In this document: positions 8,840 through 17,560 of the stretch, in pieces | How the letters are laid out: each line of letters opens with the position of its first letter | How positions within the stretch are numbered: the stretch's first letter is position 1 | Source: Saccharopolyspora hordei | GTDB taxonomy: Bacteria; Actinomycetota; Actinomycetes; Mycobacteriales; Pseudonocardiaceae | Assembly: GCF_013410345.1 (NCBI RefSeq) | Contig: NZ_JACCFJ010000001.1 | Location: 3,137,001 to 3,201,000 of the forward strand | Reading direction: 5' to 3' | DNA: 64,000 nt | The notes under the pieces: model-generated | Told to the model about the DNA's origin: nothing | The model's input: only the letters and a program-made list of their open reading frames with translations | The model's database searches: none | Position numbers and translations under genes: made by a program

Positions 8840-10330
8840 ATGCACCTGTTGGACTGGGTGGTCATAGCAGGCTACTTCGTCGTCATGGTCGTCATCGGCG
8901 TGTGGGCGCACCGCCAGGTCGCCGGCGCCGCCGACTACTTCACCGCGGGCGGCAAGATGCCGTGGTGGCTGGCGGGCGTCTCGCACCACATGTCCGGGTA
9001 CAGCGCGGTGGTCTTCGTGGCCTACGCCGGGGTCGCCTACGACCAGGGGATCGTCTCCTACGTGGTGTTCATGTTCCCGCTGGCGGTCGCCACCGGCATC
9101 GGCGCGTTCCTGTTCGCGCCGAAGTGGAACCGGCTGCGCGCCCGCTACCACATCGCCTCCCCGCTGGAGTACCTGGCGGCCCGGTTCAACGTGCCCACGC
9201 AACAGGTGCTGGCGTGGAGCGGATCGCTGCTGAAGATCTTCGACGTGGCTGCGAAGTGGTCGGCGGTGGCGCTGCTGCTCGACGAGTTCGTCGGCATCCC
9301 GATGGTGTGGGGTGTGATCATCACCGCGGGCGTGACGCTGCTGTACTGCACCGCCGGCGGGCTGTGGGCGGACGCGCTCACCGAGCTCGGGCAGTTCGTC
9401 ATCCAGGGGCTCGCCGCGATCGCCATGCTCGTCGCCGTCGGTGCCGCGCTGTCCGCGCAGGGCTTGGACTACGCGACCTTCTGGGGCGCGCTGCCCGCCG
9501 GGCACACCGACCCGACGACGAGCGACTACCCGGCGTACTTCGTCCTCGTCTACATCGTCGTCAAGACCTTCGAGTACAACGGCGGCATGTGGAACCTGGC
9601 GCAGCGCTACCTCGCCACGCCGAGCGCCGCGCAGGCGCGGCGCACCGCGCTGCTGTCCAGCGGTCTCTACCTGCTCTGGCCGATCGTGCTCATGCTGCCG
9701 ATGTTCGCCGCACCGCTGCTGGTCGAGGTGACGGAGTCCGAGGACGTCTACGCGCAGATGGCGCTGCAGTTCCTGCCCGCCGGGCTGCTCGGCCTGGTGC
9801 TGGTCGGGGTGTTCTCGCACACGATGGCGATGGCCGCCTCGGACGCCAACGCCATCTCCGCGGTCATGACGCGCGACGTGCTGCCCAACGTCTGGCAGCG
9901 CGCCCGGAGCTTCACCGATGCGCAGGCGCTGCGCACCGGCCGGTACCTCACCGTGCTGTTCGTGCTGTTGAGCGTGCTCATCGCGATCAACGCGGAGAAC
10001 CTCGGCGGGGTGCTGGCGATCATCGTGACCTGGGTCGGCGCGCTGATCGGCCCGATCTCCATCCCGATGATGCTCGGCATGCTGCGCCCGTTCCGCCACG
10101 TCGGCCCGACCGCGGCGCTGGTCTCGTGGGGCGGCGGCCTGGTCTCCTACGCCCTGGCGAAGTACGTGTGGCAGCTCGACGACGCGATCACCGTGGTCAC
10201 CCCGGTCCTCGTCTCGCTGGTCCTGTTCGTGGCCGTCGGCGCAGTGCGCCGGGACGCCCCACCAGCCGCCGCGGAGATCACCGAGGAGCTGGCCCACGAC
10301 GAGGGACCGGCGGAACCGGCACGAGCCTGA
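8840..10330 (+). CDS. Sodium:solute symporter, probable uronate uptake
   Basis: A 496-residue membrane protein of the SSS family with about 13 hydrophobic helices. It opens with LLDWVVIAGYFVVMVVIGVW and the typical AADYFTAGGKMPWWLAGVSHHMSGYSA core that contributes to sodium and substrate binding. A strong AGGGGAGGAAG ribosome site precedes the ATG. It is the last gene of the rightward hexuronate operon. I therefore infer it brings glucuronate, fructuronate or a related acid sugar into the cell, perhaps replacing the deleted carrier at 3384-3506. Substrate is inference only. Confidence 0.8.
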   Translation: MHLLDWVVIAGYFVVMVVIGVWAHRQVAGAADYFTAGGKMPWWLAGVSHHMSGYSAVVFVAYAGVAYDQGIVSYVVFMFPLAVATGIGAFLFAPKWNRLRARYHIASPLEYLAARFNVPTQQVLAWSGSLLKIFDVAAKWSAVALLLDEFVGIPMVWGVIITAGVTLLYCTAGGLWADALTELGQFVIQGLAAIAMLVAVGAALSAQGLDYATFWGALPAGHTDPTTSDYPAYFVLVYIVVKTFEYNGGMWNLAQRYLATPSAAQARRTALLSSGLYLLWPIVLMLPMFAAPLLVEVTESEDVYAQMALQFLPAGLLGLVLVGVFSHTMAMAASDANAISAVMTRDVLPNVWQRARSFTDAQALRTGRYLTVLFVLLSVLIAINAENLGGVLAIIVTWVGALIGPISIPMMLGMLRPFRHVGPTAALVSWGGGLVSYALAKYVWQLDDAITVVTPVLVSLVLFVAVGAVRRDAPPAAAEITEELAHDEGPAEPARA

Positions 10331-10449
10331 CCGCCCCGGTCGTCCCGGACGTCCGGGTGCGGGTGGCCTGCACCACTGCGCGAGCCGTCGGGCGAACTAC
10401 TCTCTAGGCTGAGGTGGGAGAGCTCGCGGCAGACCGGAGGGTGCAGGCC

Positions 10450-10854
10450 ATGACCGCGGACAGCAGCAGGGCCCGGGTCCAGCGATCCGACGACCACGCG
10501 TGCCGGCTGAGCGAGGTCGTCGAGCGGGTGAGCGGCAAGTGGAGCATCGGGGTGCTGCTCGCCGCGTCGCACGGCCGCATCCGGTACACCGAGCTGGAGC
10601 GGGCGGTGCCCGGGATCAGCCGGCGGATGCTCACGCTGACGCTGCGCAACCTCGAGCGGGACGGGTTGCTCGCCCGGACCGTGCACCCGACCGTCCCGCC
10701 GAAGGTCGAGTACCGCCTCACCGACATCGGCGTGGAGCTGTGCGAGGCGCTGACCGCGCTCACCGACTGGGCGCAGCGGCACGAGGGGGCCATCGAGGCG
10801 GCACGCCGGGCCTACGACGGCACGAACGCCACCGCCGAGCCGAAGGCCGGCTAG
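10450..10854 (+). CDS. HxlR-family transcriptional regulator
   Basis: Small winged-helix regulator of about 134 residues. The HxlR pattern is clear: an N-terminal cysteine (ACRLSEVVERVSGKWSI), then the recognition region RIRYTELERAVPGISRRMLT and the wing VEYRLTDIGVELCEAL. The conserved Cys before GKW is redox-active in some relatives. ATG at 10450 has GGAGG nine bases upstream. The gene is alone, convergent with the next gene only eight bases away, and has no obvious partner. A 14-bp palindrome at 10344-10357 lies upstream. What it regulates cannot be told from the window. Confidence 0.82.
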   Translation: MTADSSRARVQRSDDHACRLSEVVERVSGKWSIGVLLAASHGRIRYTELERAVPGISRRMLTLTLRNLERDGLLARTVHPTVPPKVEYRLTDIGVELCEALTALTDWAQRHEGAIEAARRAYDGTNATAEPKAG

Positions 10855-10862
10855 CGCCCCGG

Positions 10863-13574
10863 TCACCCGTTGGCGCGGGAAGCCAGCTCGCTGCGGTGGC
10901 GGTGGTGCTCCACCAGAGCGGTCTCGACGCCCGCCGTCTCCAGCCAGGCAGCGCAGCGCTGGTGCTTGTCGGCGCGGTCGGAGCGGGGCAGCTGGGAGTA
11001 TGCGACCTCGCGGACCAGGCTGTGGCGGAACTCGAACTTCACCTCGCGGTTGCGGGAACGCTGCCGGGTGCGCACCAGGAACCCGCGCCGCTCCAGGTAG
11101 TTCAGCTGGTCGGCGGTCTCACCGCGGCCGAGTCCGCTGATGGCGGCGATGGGTTCGGCCCACACGACCCGGTCGAACACCGCCGCGTCCTGCAGCACGC
11201 TCTTCTCCGCGCGCGACAGGGTGTCCAAGCGCGCGGCGATGATGTTGTACACCGCCTGCGGCAGCCGGACCTGGCAGTCCGCGGACGCGCTCGGGGACGG
11301 GGCGGCACCCGAGACCGTCAACGACGGGATCGCCAGTTCGCGGCCGGGGAGGAGCTCGTTGCGCAGCATCCGCACGTGCTCGACGGCGAACAGCGGGTTC
11401 CCGCCCACCCGGTCGATCAGCTCGTGCCGGAAGCGGCTCTCGTCGAGGTGCGGTACCCCGTCGGCGATCCGCTGGCACAGTCCGTGCCGGGCGAGCAAGG
11501 TCTCCAGCAACCGCCAGGTCTCGTCCCGCGACAGCGGCCCCACCGTGAGCGTCGTGACGTCCCGCTTCCCGCAGCCCCAGGACGGGCGCCGGTGCAGCAG
11601 CTCCGGACGGGCGGTCGCGACCACGAGCAGCGGCACCGGACCGAGCCGTTCGTCGAGGTCGGCGACGAAGTTCACCAACCTCTCGTCGGCCGACTGCAGG
11701 TCCTCCAGCACGATGACCAGCGGCTCGCGCGCGGCCAGCTCCTCGAGGAAGCGGCGCCACGCCTCGAAGGCCTCGCCGACCGCGTCCGGTCCCCGCGAAT
11801 CGTCCTGCAGACCGGCGAGCGGACGCAGGTAGGTCAGCAACCACGCGGCGGTCTCCTCGTCGTCGACGAGGTCCTCCACGCACCGCGTCAGCTTCCGCAT
11901 CGCGATCGCGGTGCTGTCGGTGGACGAGATGCCGCAGGAGGCCTTGACGACGTCCGCCAGCGCGGTCAGCGGCGCGTTCCAGCCGAACCGCGGCGTGCGA
12001 CCGACGAGGCAGCGCGCTCGACCGGACGCCTCAGCGCTCGTGCGGAACTCGTTGAGCAACCGGGTCTTGCCGATGCCCGGCTCACCGAGCAGCGTGACCA
12101 GCTGCGGTGACCGGCGCTCCCGCACGTCGTGCAGCAGCCGGTCCAGCACGGCGAGCTCCCGTTCCCTGGCGACGAACGGCAAGCTGACCGTGGCCGCCTC
12201 GTGCTCCGGGCGCACCGCGATGACGTCGCCGGCGGACGGGCCCGACTCGTCGTAGGTGACCGCGCCGCGGCTGGCCAGCCGGGTGGTCTCGCAGACCCGC
12301 ATCTCCCCGGGGCGCACCGTTGCCAGCAACCGCATGCAGGAGTCCAGCACGTCACCGGAGACTTCCGCCTGACCGCCCTCCGGCGGGTTGGTCACCAGCG
12401 CTTCCCCGGTCGCCACCGCCACCCGCGGGGCGACGCCCGGTTGCGCCTCCAGGCGGCGGCGGATCGCGAAACCGGCGCGGATGGCGCGCTCCGCGTCGTC
12501 CTCGTAGGTGCGGCGGGCCCCGAACGCGGCGAACCACACCGCCCCGAACGTGCTGTGCAGGGTGCCGCCGAACCGGCTCACCTCCTCGCGGAGGACGGTG
12601 GTGAGCTGCCGGAACAACTGGTCGACGTCTTCCGGGTCGGGCCCGCCGTCCGCGGTGCGGGCGGGCTCGGTCTGCACCAGCAGCGCGCTGACCCACTTGC
12701 GCTCGGTGACCGGTGGTGCGGCCGGACCGCGTTCGGTGCCGTGGCGGGCGGGGAGCGCGCTGACCTCCTCGCGCGGGCGGGGGACGTGCGGTGCACCGCG
12801 CACGGGGTCGGCCGCGCTCCGGTTGAGGCTCGGGTCCTGGTTGAGGATCGCGCGTTCCAGCTGTTGCAGGTGCTGTCCCGGGTCCAGGCCGAACTCGCTG
12901 ATCAGCCTGGTGCGGGTCCGGCGGTAGACGCTCAACGCGTCGGCCTGGCGACCGCACCGGTACAGCGCGAGCATCAGTTGCCCGCACAACTTCTCGCGCG
13001 GGGGCTCGGTCTCGACCGCGGTCTCCAGCTCGCGCACCACCTCGTGGTGTCGCCCGGCAGCCAGCTCGGCCTCGACGTCGTCCTCCAGGGCGGCCAGCCG
13101 CGCGTTCTGCAGCGCGGTCAGCTCCGGCCAGTCGATCCCGGTCTCGACCAGGTCGGCCAGTGCTGGTCCCCGCCACAGCTCGAGGGCTCGGCGCAGCGTC
13201 CGCGCGGCCGAATCCCAGGAACCGGAGGAGAGTTCGGCCCGACCTTCCTCGACGATCGCGTGGAAGCGGGTGAGGTCGACCGAGTCTTCGCCCACCCGGA
13301 GCAGGTAGCCGGGGGCGTGGGTGAGGACTTCCGCATCACCGGTACCGTGCACGGCCAGCGTGGTCCGCAGGCCGGAAACCGCGTTCTGCAGCATCTTCCG
13401 GGCGGTCGGCGGGGTGCGGTCGCCCCACAGCGCGCGCAGCAACTGGCTCGTGGCCACCGCCTTGTTCGCGTTCAGCAACAGGTAGCCGAGCGTGGATCGT
13501 TGCCTGAGGCCGCCCAGCGGCACCGGTTCGCCCTCGACCAGCAGCTCCAGCGGGCCGAGCACGTTGAAACGCAT
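10863..13574 (-). CDS. SARP-like regulator with cyclase-like and AAA domains
   Basis: A 903-residue multidomain regulator. Residues ~1-95 form an OmpR/SARP DNA-binding domain (MRFNVLGPLELLVEGEPVPL, ending APGYLLRV). The bacterial transcriptional activator (BTAD) domain covers ~100-250. A class III nucleotide-cyclase-like segment follows at ~300-460 (FGGTLHSTFGAVWFAAFG, RVAVATGEALV). Next is an AAA/STAND ATPase with GEPGIGKTRLLNEF as P-loop and IVLEDLQSADE as Walker B, then helical repeats to the end. The cyclase part lacks an obvious full metal-binding pair, so it is probably a sensor rather than an enzyme. GGGGAG precedes the ATG at 13574. It is divergent from the ABC operon, which may be its target. 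Confidence 0.85.
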   Translation of the reverse strand: MRFNVLGPLELLVEGEPVPLGGLRQRSTLGYLLLNANKAVATSQLLRALWGDRTPPTARKMLQNAVSGLRTTLAVHGTGDAEVLTHAPGYLLRVGEDSVDLTRFHAIVEEGRAELSSGSWDSAARTLRRALELWRGPALADLVETGIDWPELTALQNARLAALEDDVEAELAAGRHHEVVRELETAVETEPPREKLCGQLMLALYRCGRQADALSVYRRTRTRLISEFGLDPGQHLQQLERAILNQDPSLNRSAADPVRGAPHVPRPREEVSALPARHGTERGPAAPPVTERKWVSALLVQTEPARTADGGPDPEDVDQLFRQLTTVLREEVSRFGGTLHSTFGAVWFAAFGARRTYEDDAERAIRAGFAIRRRLEAQPGVAPRVAVATGEALVTNPPEGGQAEVSGDVLDSCMRLLATVRPGEMRVCETTRLASRGAVTYDESGPSAGDVIAVRPEHEAATVSLPFVARERELAVLDRLLHDVRERRSPQLVTLLGEPGIGKTRLLNEFRTSAEASGRARCLVGRTPRFGWNAPLTALADVVKASCGISSTDSTAIAMRKLTRCVEDLVDDEETAAWLLTYLRPLAGLQDDSRGPDAVGEAFEAWRRFLEELAAREPLVIVLEDLQSADERLVNFVADLDERLGPVPLLVVATARPELLHRRPSWGCGKRDVTTLTVGPLSRDETWRLLETLLARHGLCQRIADGVPHLDESRFRHELIDRVGGNPLFAVEHVRMLRNELLPGRELAIPSLTVSGAAPSPSASADCQVRLPQAVYNIIAARLDTLSRAEKSVLQDAAVFDRVVWAEPIAAISGLGRGETADQLNYLERRGFLVRTRQRSRNREVKFEFRHSLVREVAYSQLPRSDRADKHQRCAAWLETAGVETALVEHHRHRSELASRANG

Positions 13575-14160
13575 GGAATCTCCCCAGGATGTCGACTGGA
13601 TCAACCGATGGGCCGTCGTGGAGGCGTTCGTGGCGCACGGAGCTGGTCAGCGGAACCGGCTGTGACCGAGGTGTTGTGCGCCTCGTCCGCTGCGTGCTGG
13701 GGGACTCGTCCTCGTCGACATCGTGCCGCGCTTCCTCCCGCCGCTCGTCTCCGCGCTCACCTCGCTGGGCGGTGCTCACCCCAGTCGCACCCTCGCAAAC
13801 TACTCGTCCGAGGTGTCCTGAGCGCGCACGTTCCGGTGCGTTCCATTCTCTGGGAAGTCGATCACGTCGGTTCAGCGTGAGTCGGAGCAATCAGCGGGAG
13901 TTCTTCCGGGGGCGTCGCGCCGCTGTTCGGCGGTACCCGCGTTGGTCTCCGATGAAGACAGTGCCGTCGTCGCTGTCGCAGAACGAGAAATTACCGTTCT
14001 GCGGCGCGGACTGGGGGGAGTAGGGGGAAGGACAAGGGGGTCGGGTGCGGGCCGATCGGGCCACACTGGAGCGGCCGTTCCGGGGCCGCCGTCCAGCGAG
14101 CACCACGCGCCGCCGGTGGCCGGGTTCGGCAGGACCCACCGAAGCGGAGGAAGAAGGCCG
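13575..14160. promoter_or_regulatory. Divergent promoter region with inverted repeat
   Basis: No convincing gene is visible in these 586 bases between the SARP-like regulator and the ABC operon. The clearest structure is a perfect 9-bp inverted repeat, CGCAGAACG at 13977-13985 and CGTTCTGCG at 13995-14003. Its nine-base AT-rich spacer (AGAAATTAC) stands out in GC-rich surroundings. Half-sites one helical turn-plus apart fit a dimeric regulator better than a terminator. The rest shows no repeat I can defend. Confidence 0.45.
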
Positions 14161-15801
14161 ATGCACGACCGGCGTTCAGTGCTGCGCCTGGCGGCGCTCG
14201 GGATGTCCGCGGCGATGGTGTCGGCGTGTTCCAGGCCTGCTCCCCCCGCGGCGGGCGGACCACCGCGCGGCGGCGGCACGCTGACCTACGCCACCGGCGT
14301 CGAGAGCGAGGGGTGGGACCCGCACGTCGCCTCGACCGACGTGACCGGGCTGCTCCTGCGCGGTGTCTTCGACTCGCTCGTGGTGCAGCGGCAGGACGGC
14401 ACCTTCGCGCCGTGGCTGGCCCGGTCCTGGCAGGTTTCGCCGGACGGGCTGCGGTACTCCTTCGAGCTGCGCGACGACGTCACGTTCAGCGACGGGACCC
14501 CGTTCGACGCCGAGGCGGTGCGGCTGAACTTCGACCGCATCGTCGCCCCGGAAACGGCGTCCCGCCGCGCTGCTGGGCTGCTCGGGCCCTACGCGGGCAC
14601 CGAAGTGCTCGGACCGCACTCCCTGGTGGTGCACTTCGAGCGTCCCCACTCGTCGTTCCTGAGCGCCGCGAGCACCACGTTCCTCGGCTTCCACTCGCCG
14701 CGCACGGTGCACGAGCACCCCGACGACCTCGCCTCCGGCGGACCGTTCACGGTCAGCACCGGCCCGTTCGTCTTCAGTGCCGTCCAAGCGGGACGGCGTG
14801 CGACGTTCCGCCGGCGGGAGGACTACTGGTGGGGGCCGGAGACGGCCGCGCACCAAGGGCCGGCGTACCTGGACCAGCTGGTCGTCGAGATCGTCACCGA
14901 GGACTCCTCGCGCACCGGTGCGGTGCTGTCCGGACAGGTGGACGTGGCCGACCAGATCCCGGCGGAACGGCTGCCCGCGGTCCGCGCCCACCAGACCGTG
15001 GACCTGGTTCGCTCGGTGTCACCGGGTTCGCCCTACACCTTCTTCCCGAACACCGAGCACCCGCCGTTCGACGAGCTGGAGGTGCGTCGGGCGGTGCAGG
15101 CGGCGATCGACGTCGACGCGGTCACGCGCGGTGTGTTCCTGGGCGAGTACGAGCGCGCCTGGTCGCCGCTGACACCCGCGACTCCGGGGTACGACCCGAG
15201 CCTGGAGTCGAGCTGGCCGCACGACCCGGTGCTGGCGGGGAAGCTGCTGGACAGGGCCGGGTTCACCGGCCGGGACGCGCAGGGCTACCGGACCCGGGGC
15301 GGGAAGCGGCTGTCCGTGGAGATGCCCTACGTGCAGTCCTTCGTGTCGGCCAAGAACCAGACGGTGAACATCGGGGTGCAGGACGAGCTGCGCCGGGTCG
15401 GCGTGGAGCTGGTGCTCGTGCCGCTGGACTCCGCGGCGAGCATGCGGCGCACCCGCACCGGTGAGTACGGGATGTTCGCCTTCTCCTGGGGCGGCGGTGA
15501 CTCCGGCGCGCTGCGCAACCTCTTCCACAGCGCGAAGCAGTTCGCCGACGGCGGGGCCAACGGCGGTCGGGTGCACGACCCGGTGCTGGACCGCTGGCTC
15601 GACGAGATCGACGCGACCACCGACCTGGGGCGCATCGCCGAGCTGCAGCGGCTGGTCCAGCGGCGGGTGGTCGAGCAGGCCTACGCCGTGCCGATCTACG
15701 TCTCGCCGCGCGACTCGGCGGTGAGCCGCCGGGTGGGCGGGCTGACCTTCGACGTGCACTCCTGGCCGAACTTCTACGACACGTGGGTGAGCGACGACTG
15801 A
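14161..15801 (+). CDS. ABC importer substrate-binding lipoprotein (SBP_bac_5)
   Basis: A 546-residue extracellular solute-binding protein of the oligopeptide/nickel type. It has a short lipoprotein signal with RRS near the start and a lipobox ending SAC at about residue 22. A family-5 body follows (WDPHVASTD, LARSWQVSPDG, FELRDDVTFSDGTPFDAEAV). It should sit on the outer face of the membrane and hand substrate to the permeases encoded next. The ATG at 14161 is preceded by GGAGGAAG and by sequence with no family match. It overlaps the next gene by one base. The oxidoreductases at the operon end suggest a sulfur-containing or otherwise oxidisable substrate rather than a plain peptide, but this is inference. 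Confidence 0.88.
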   Translation: MHDRRSVLRLAALGMSAAMVSACSRPAPPAAGGPPRGGGTLTYATGVESEGWDPHVASTDVTGLLLRGVFDSLVVQRQDGTFAPWLARSWQVSPDGLRYSFELRDDVTFSDGTPFDAEAVRLNFDRIVAPETASRRAAGLLGPYAGTEVLGPHSLVVHFERPHSSFLSAASTTFLGFHSPRTVHEHPDDLASGGPFTVSTGPFVFSAVQAGRRATFRRREDYWWGPETAAHQGPAYLDQLVVEIVTEDSSRTGAVLSGQVDVADQIPAERLPAVRAHQTVDLVRSVSPGSPYTFFPNTEHPPFDELEVRRAVQAAIDVDAVTRGVFLGEYERAWSPLTPATPGYDPSLESSWPHDPVLAGKLLDRAGFTGRDAQGYRTRGGKRLSVEMPYVQSFVSAKNQTVNIGVQDELRRVGVELVLVPLDSAASMRRTRTGEYGMFAFSWGGGDSGALRNLFHSAKQFADGGANGGRVHDPVLDRWLDEIDATTDLGRIAELQRLVQRRVVEQAYAVPIYVSPRDSAVSRRVGGLTFDVHSWPNFYDTWVSDD

Positions 15802-16736
15802 TGGTCCTTCGTTTCGTGCTGCGACGGGTCCTCGCCGGGCTGGTCGTCATCTGGGCGGCGGCGACCCTGGCGTTCCTCGCGATCCGGCTGGTGCCGGGCA
15901 GCGCGGTGGACGCGGTGCTGGGACCGGGCACCGCAGCCACCCCGCAGCTGCGCCGGCAGATCCTCTCCGAGACGGGCCTGGACCAACCGGTCCACGTGCA
16001 GTACTTGCGCTACCTGGGTGACCTGCTGACCGGCGATCTCGGGCACTCCTACCAGCAGAGCCAGCCGGTGTCGCGGCTGCTGGCCGGACAGGTGTGGCCG
16101 ACCCTCGAACTCGCCCTGTCGGCGCTGGGCACCGCGCTCGTGCTGGCGGTGCTGGCCGCGGTGCTGACCGCCGGGCGCGGCCGGTTCGGCCGGGCCGCGG
16201 CGTCCACCGCCGAGCTCGTCGCGGTCTCCACGCCGCCGTTCTGGCTGGGCATGGTGCTGGTCGCGGTGTTCTCCTTCGGCCTGGGGTGGTTCCCGGCGAT
16301 CGGCGCGCAGGGCGTCGAGGGGCTGGTGCTGCCGACCCTGGCGCTGGCCGTGCCGCTCGCCGGCGTGCTGGCACAGGTCATCCGGCAGGAGCTGGAGGCC
16401 ACCGAGGGCAAGCCGTTCGTGCTCACCGCGCGAGCCCGGGGGATCTCCGAGGCCGCCCTGCTGCTGCGGCACACGCTGCGGCACGCGTTGCTGCCGGTGA
16501 CCACGCTGTCCGGCTACGTGCTGGGGAGCCTGTTCGGAGGCGCCGTGCTGGTGGAGAACATCTTCGCCCGTCCTGGGCTGGGGAGGGTGCTGGTGGACGC
16601 GGTGTCCTCCCGCGACATCCCGGTGGTGCTGTCCCTGGTGGTCCTCGCGGCGGCGGCGTTCGTCGTGATCAACATCGTGGTGGACCTGCTGCACCCGGTC
16701 ATCGATCCACGGCTGCGAGGAGGTGCGCCGCGGTGA
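15801..16736 (+). CDS. ABC importer permease, DppB type
   Basis: A 311-residue inner membrane permease with about six helices. DppB hallmarks are VLRFVLRRVLAGLVVIW at the start, the LPGSAVDAV-like first loop, the coupling EAA-type region (TARARGISEAALLLRHTLRHAL) and GRVLVDAVSSRDIPVV near the C-terminus. The ATG shares its A with the stop of the lipoprotein gene. It pairs with the DppC-type protein downstream, whose GTG overlaps this gene by four bases. Confidence 0.88.
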   Translation: MVLRFVLRRVLAGLVVIWAAATLAFLAIRLVPGSAVDAVLGPGTAATPQLRRQILSETGLDQPVHVQYLRYLGDLLTGDLGHSYQQSQPVSRLLAGQVWPTLELALSALGTALVLAVLAAVLTAGRGRFGRAAASTAELVAVSTPPFWLGMVLVAVFSFGLGWFPAIGAQGVEGLVLPTLALAVPLAGVLAQVIRQELEATEGKPFVLTARARGISEAALLLRHTLRHALLPVTTLSGYVLGSLFGGAVLVENIFARPGLGRVLVDAVSSRDIPVVLSLVVLAAAAFVVINIVVDLLHPVIDPRLRGGAPR

Positions 16737-17560
16737 TCCCGAGTCGACCGCGCGGCGGTTCCCGGACGACATCGGTGCTGGGCGTGCTGGCCGGGCTGGT
16801 GCTGGTGCTGGTGGTGCTCGTCGTGCTGTTCCCCGACTGGTTCACGCCTTACCCACCGGAACGCACCGACCTGCGCAACGTGCTGCAGGCGCCGAGCGCC
16901 GCGCACTGGCTCGGCACCGACCAGCTGGGCCGTGACGTGCTCTCCCGGCTGCTCGACGGCACGCGGTTGTCGGTGGCGATCGCGGTGCTCGCCACGGCCG
17001 TCGGCGTGCTGGGCGGGGCGCTGGTCGGACTGCTGTCGGCCATCGCCGGTGAGCGGGTGGACTCGGTGCTCATGCGCGGTGTCGACGTGCTGCTGGCCTT
17101 CCCCGAACTGCTGCTGGCGCTGTTGGTGGTGGCCGTGATCGGCGGCGGGGTGGTGAACACCGCGGTCGCCATCGGGATCGCCGCGATCCCGAACTACGCG
17201 CGACTGGTCCGCGGGCAAGCCCTGGTGGTGTTGCGCTCCGAGTACGTCGAGTCCGCGCGGATGCTCGGCGAACCGCCGCACCGCTACCTGGTGCGGCACG
17301 TGCTGCCGAACGTCAGCGGGCCGGTCGTCGTGCTGGCCTCGATCGGCGCCGGCACCGCGCTGGTCACCGCCTCGGGGTTGAGCCTGCTGGGCTTGGGGCC
17401 GCGGCCACCGGAGGCCGACTGGGGCGCGATGGTCGCCGACGGCAAGGACTTCCTGCACATGGCGTGGTGGATCTCCGCGGCCCCCGGCGCGGCGATCGTG
17501 CTGCTGGTCGTGGTGGTGACGTTGGTCGGCCGGGGACTCCAGGTGAGGGTGCTGCGATGA
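16733..17560 (+). CDS. ABC importer permease, DppC type
   Basis: A 275-residue permease. It carries the HWLGTDQLGRDVLSRLLDGTR signature of DppC proteins and the coupling helix VESARMLGEPPHRYLVRHVLPN. Start is the GTG at 16733, overlapping the previous stop in GTGA, with AGGAGG upstream. Its stop overlaps the next ATG in ATGA. The chain of one- to four-base overlaps shows a tightly coupled operon. Confidence 0.87.
   Translation: MIPSRPRGGSRTTSVLGVLAGLVLVLVVLVVLFPDWFTPYPPERTDLRNVLQAPSAAHWLGTDQLGRDVLSRLLDGTRLSVAIAVLATAVGVLGGALVGLLSAIAGERVDSVLMRGVDVLLAFPELLLALLVVAVIGGGVVNTAVAIGIAAIPNYARLVRGQALVVLRSEYVESARMLGEPPHRYLVRHVLPNVSGPVVVLASIGAGTALVTASGLSLLGLGPRPPEADWGAMVADGKDFLHMAWWISAAPGAAIVLLVVVVTLVGRGLQVRVLR

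Noticed and set aside
8567..10297. 576-codon minus-strand frame opposite the symporter
   Set aside because: Low-complexity Arg/Gly/His/Asp-rich text with no motif. The symporter on the other strand has clear family signatures and a ribosome site.
10344..10357. CCCGGACGTCCGGG palindrome after the symporter
   Set aside because: It is perfect but has no loop and is made of common GC words. Only one copy was seen, so neither a terminator nor an operator can be claimed.
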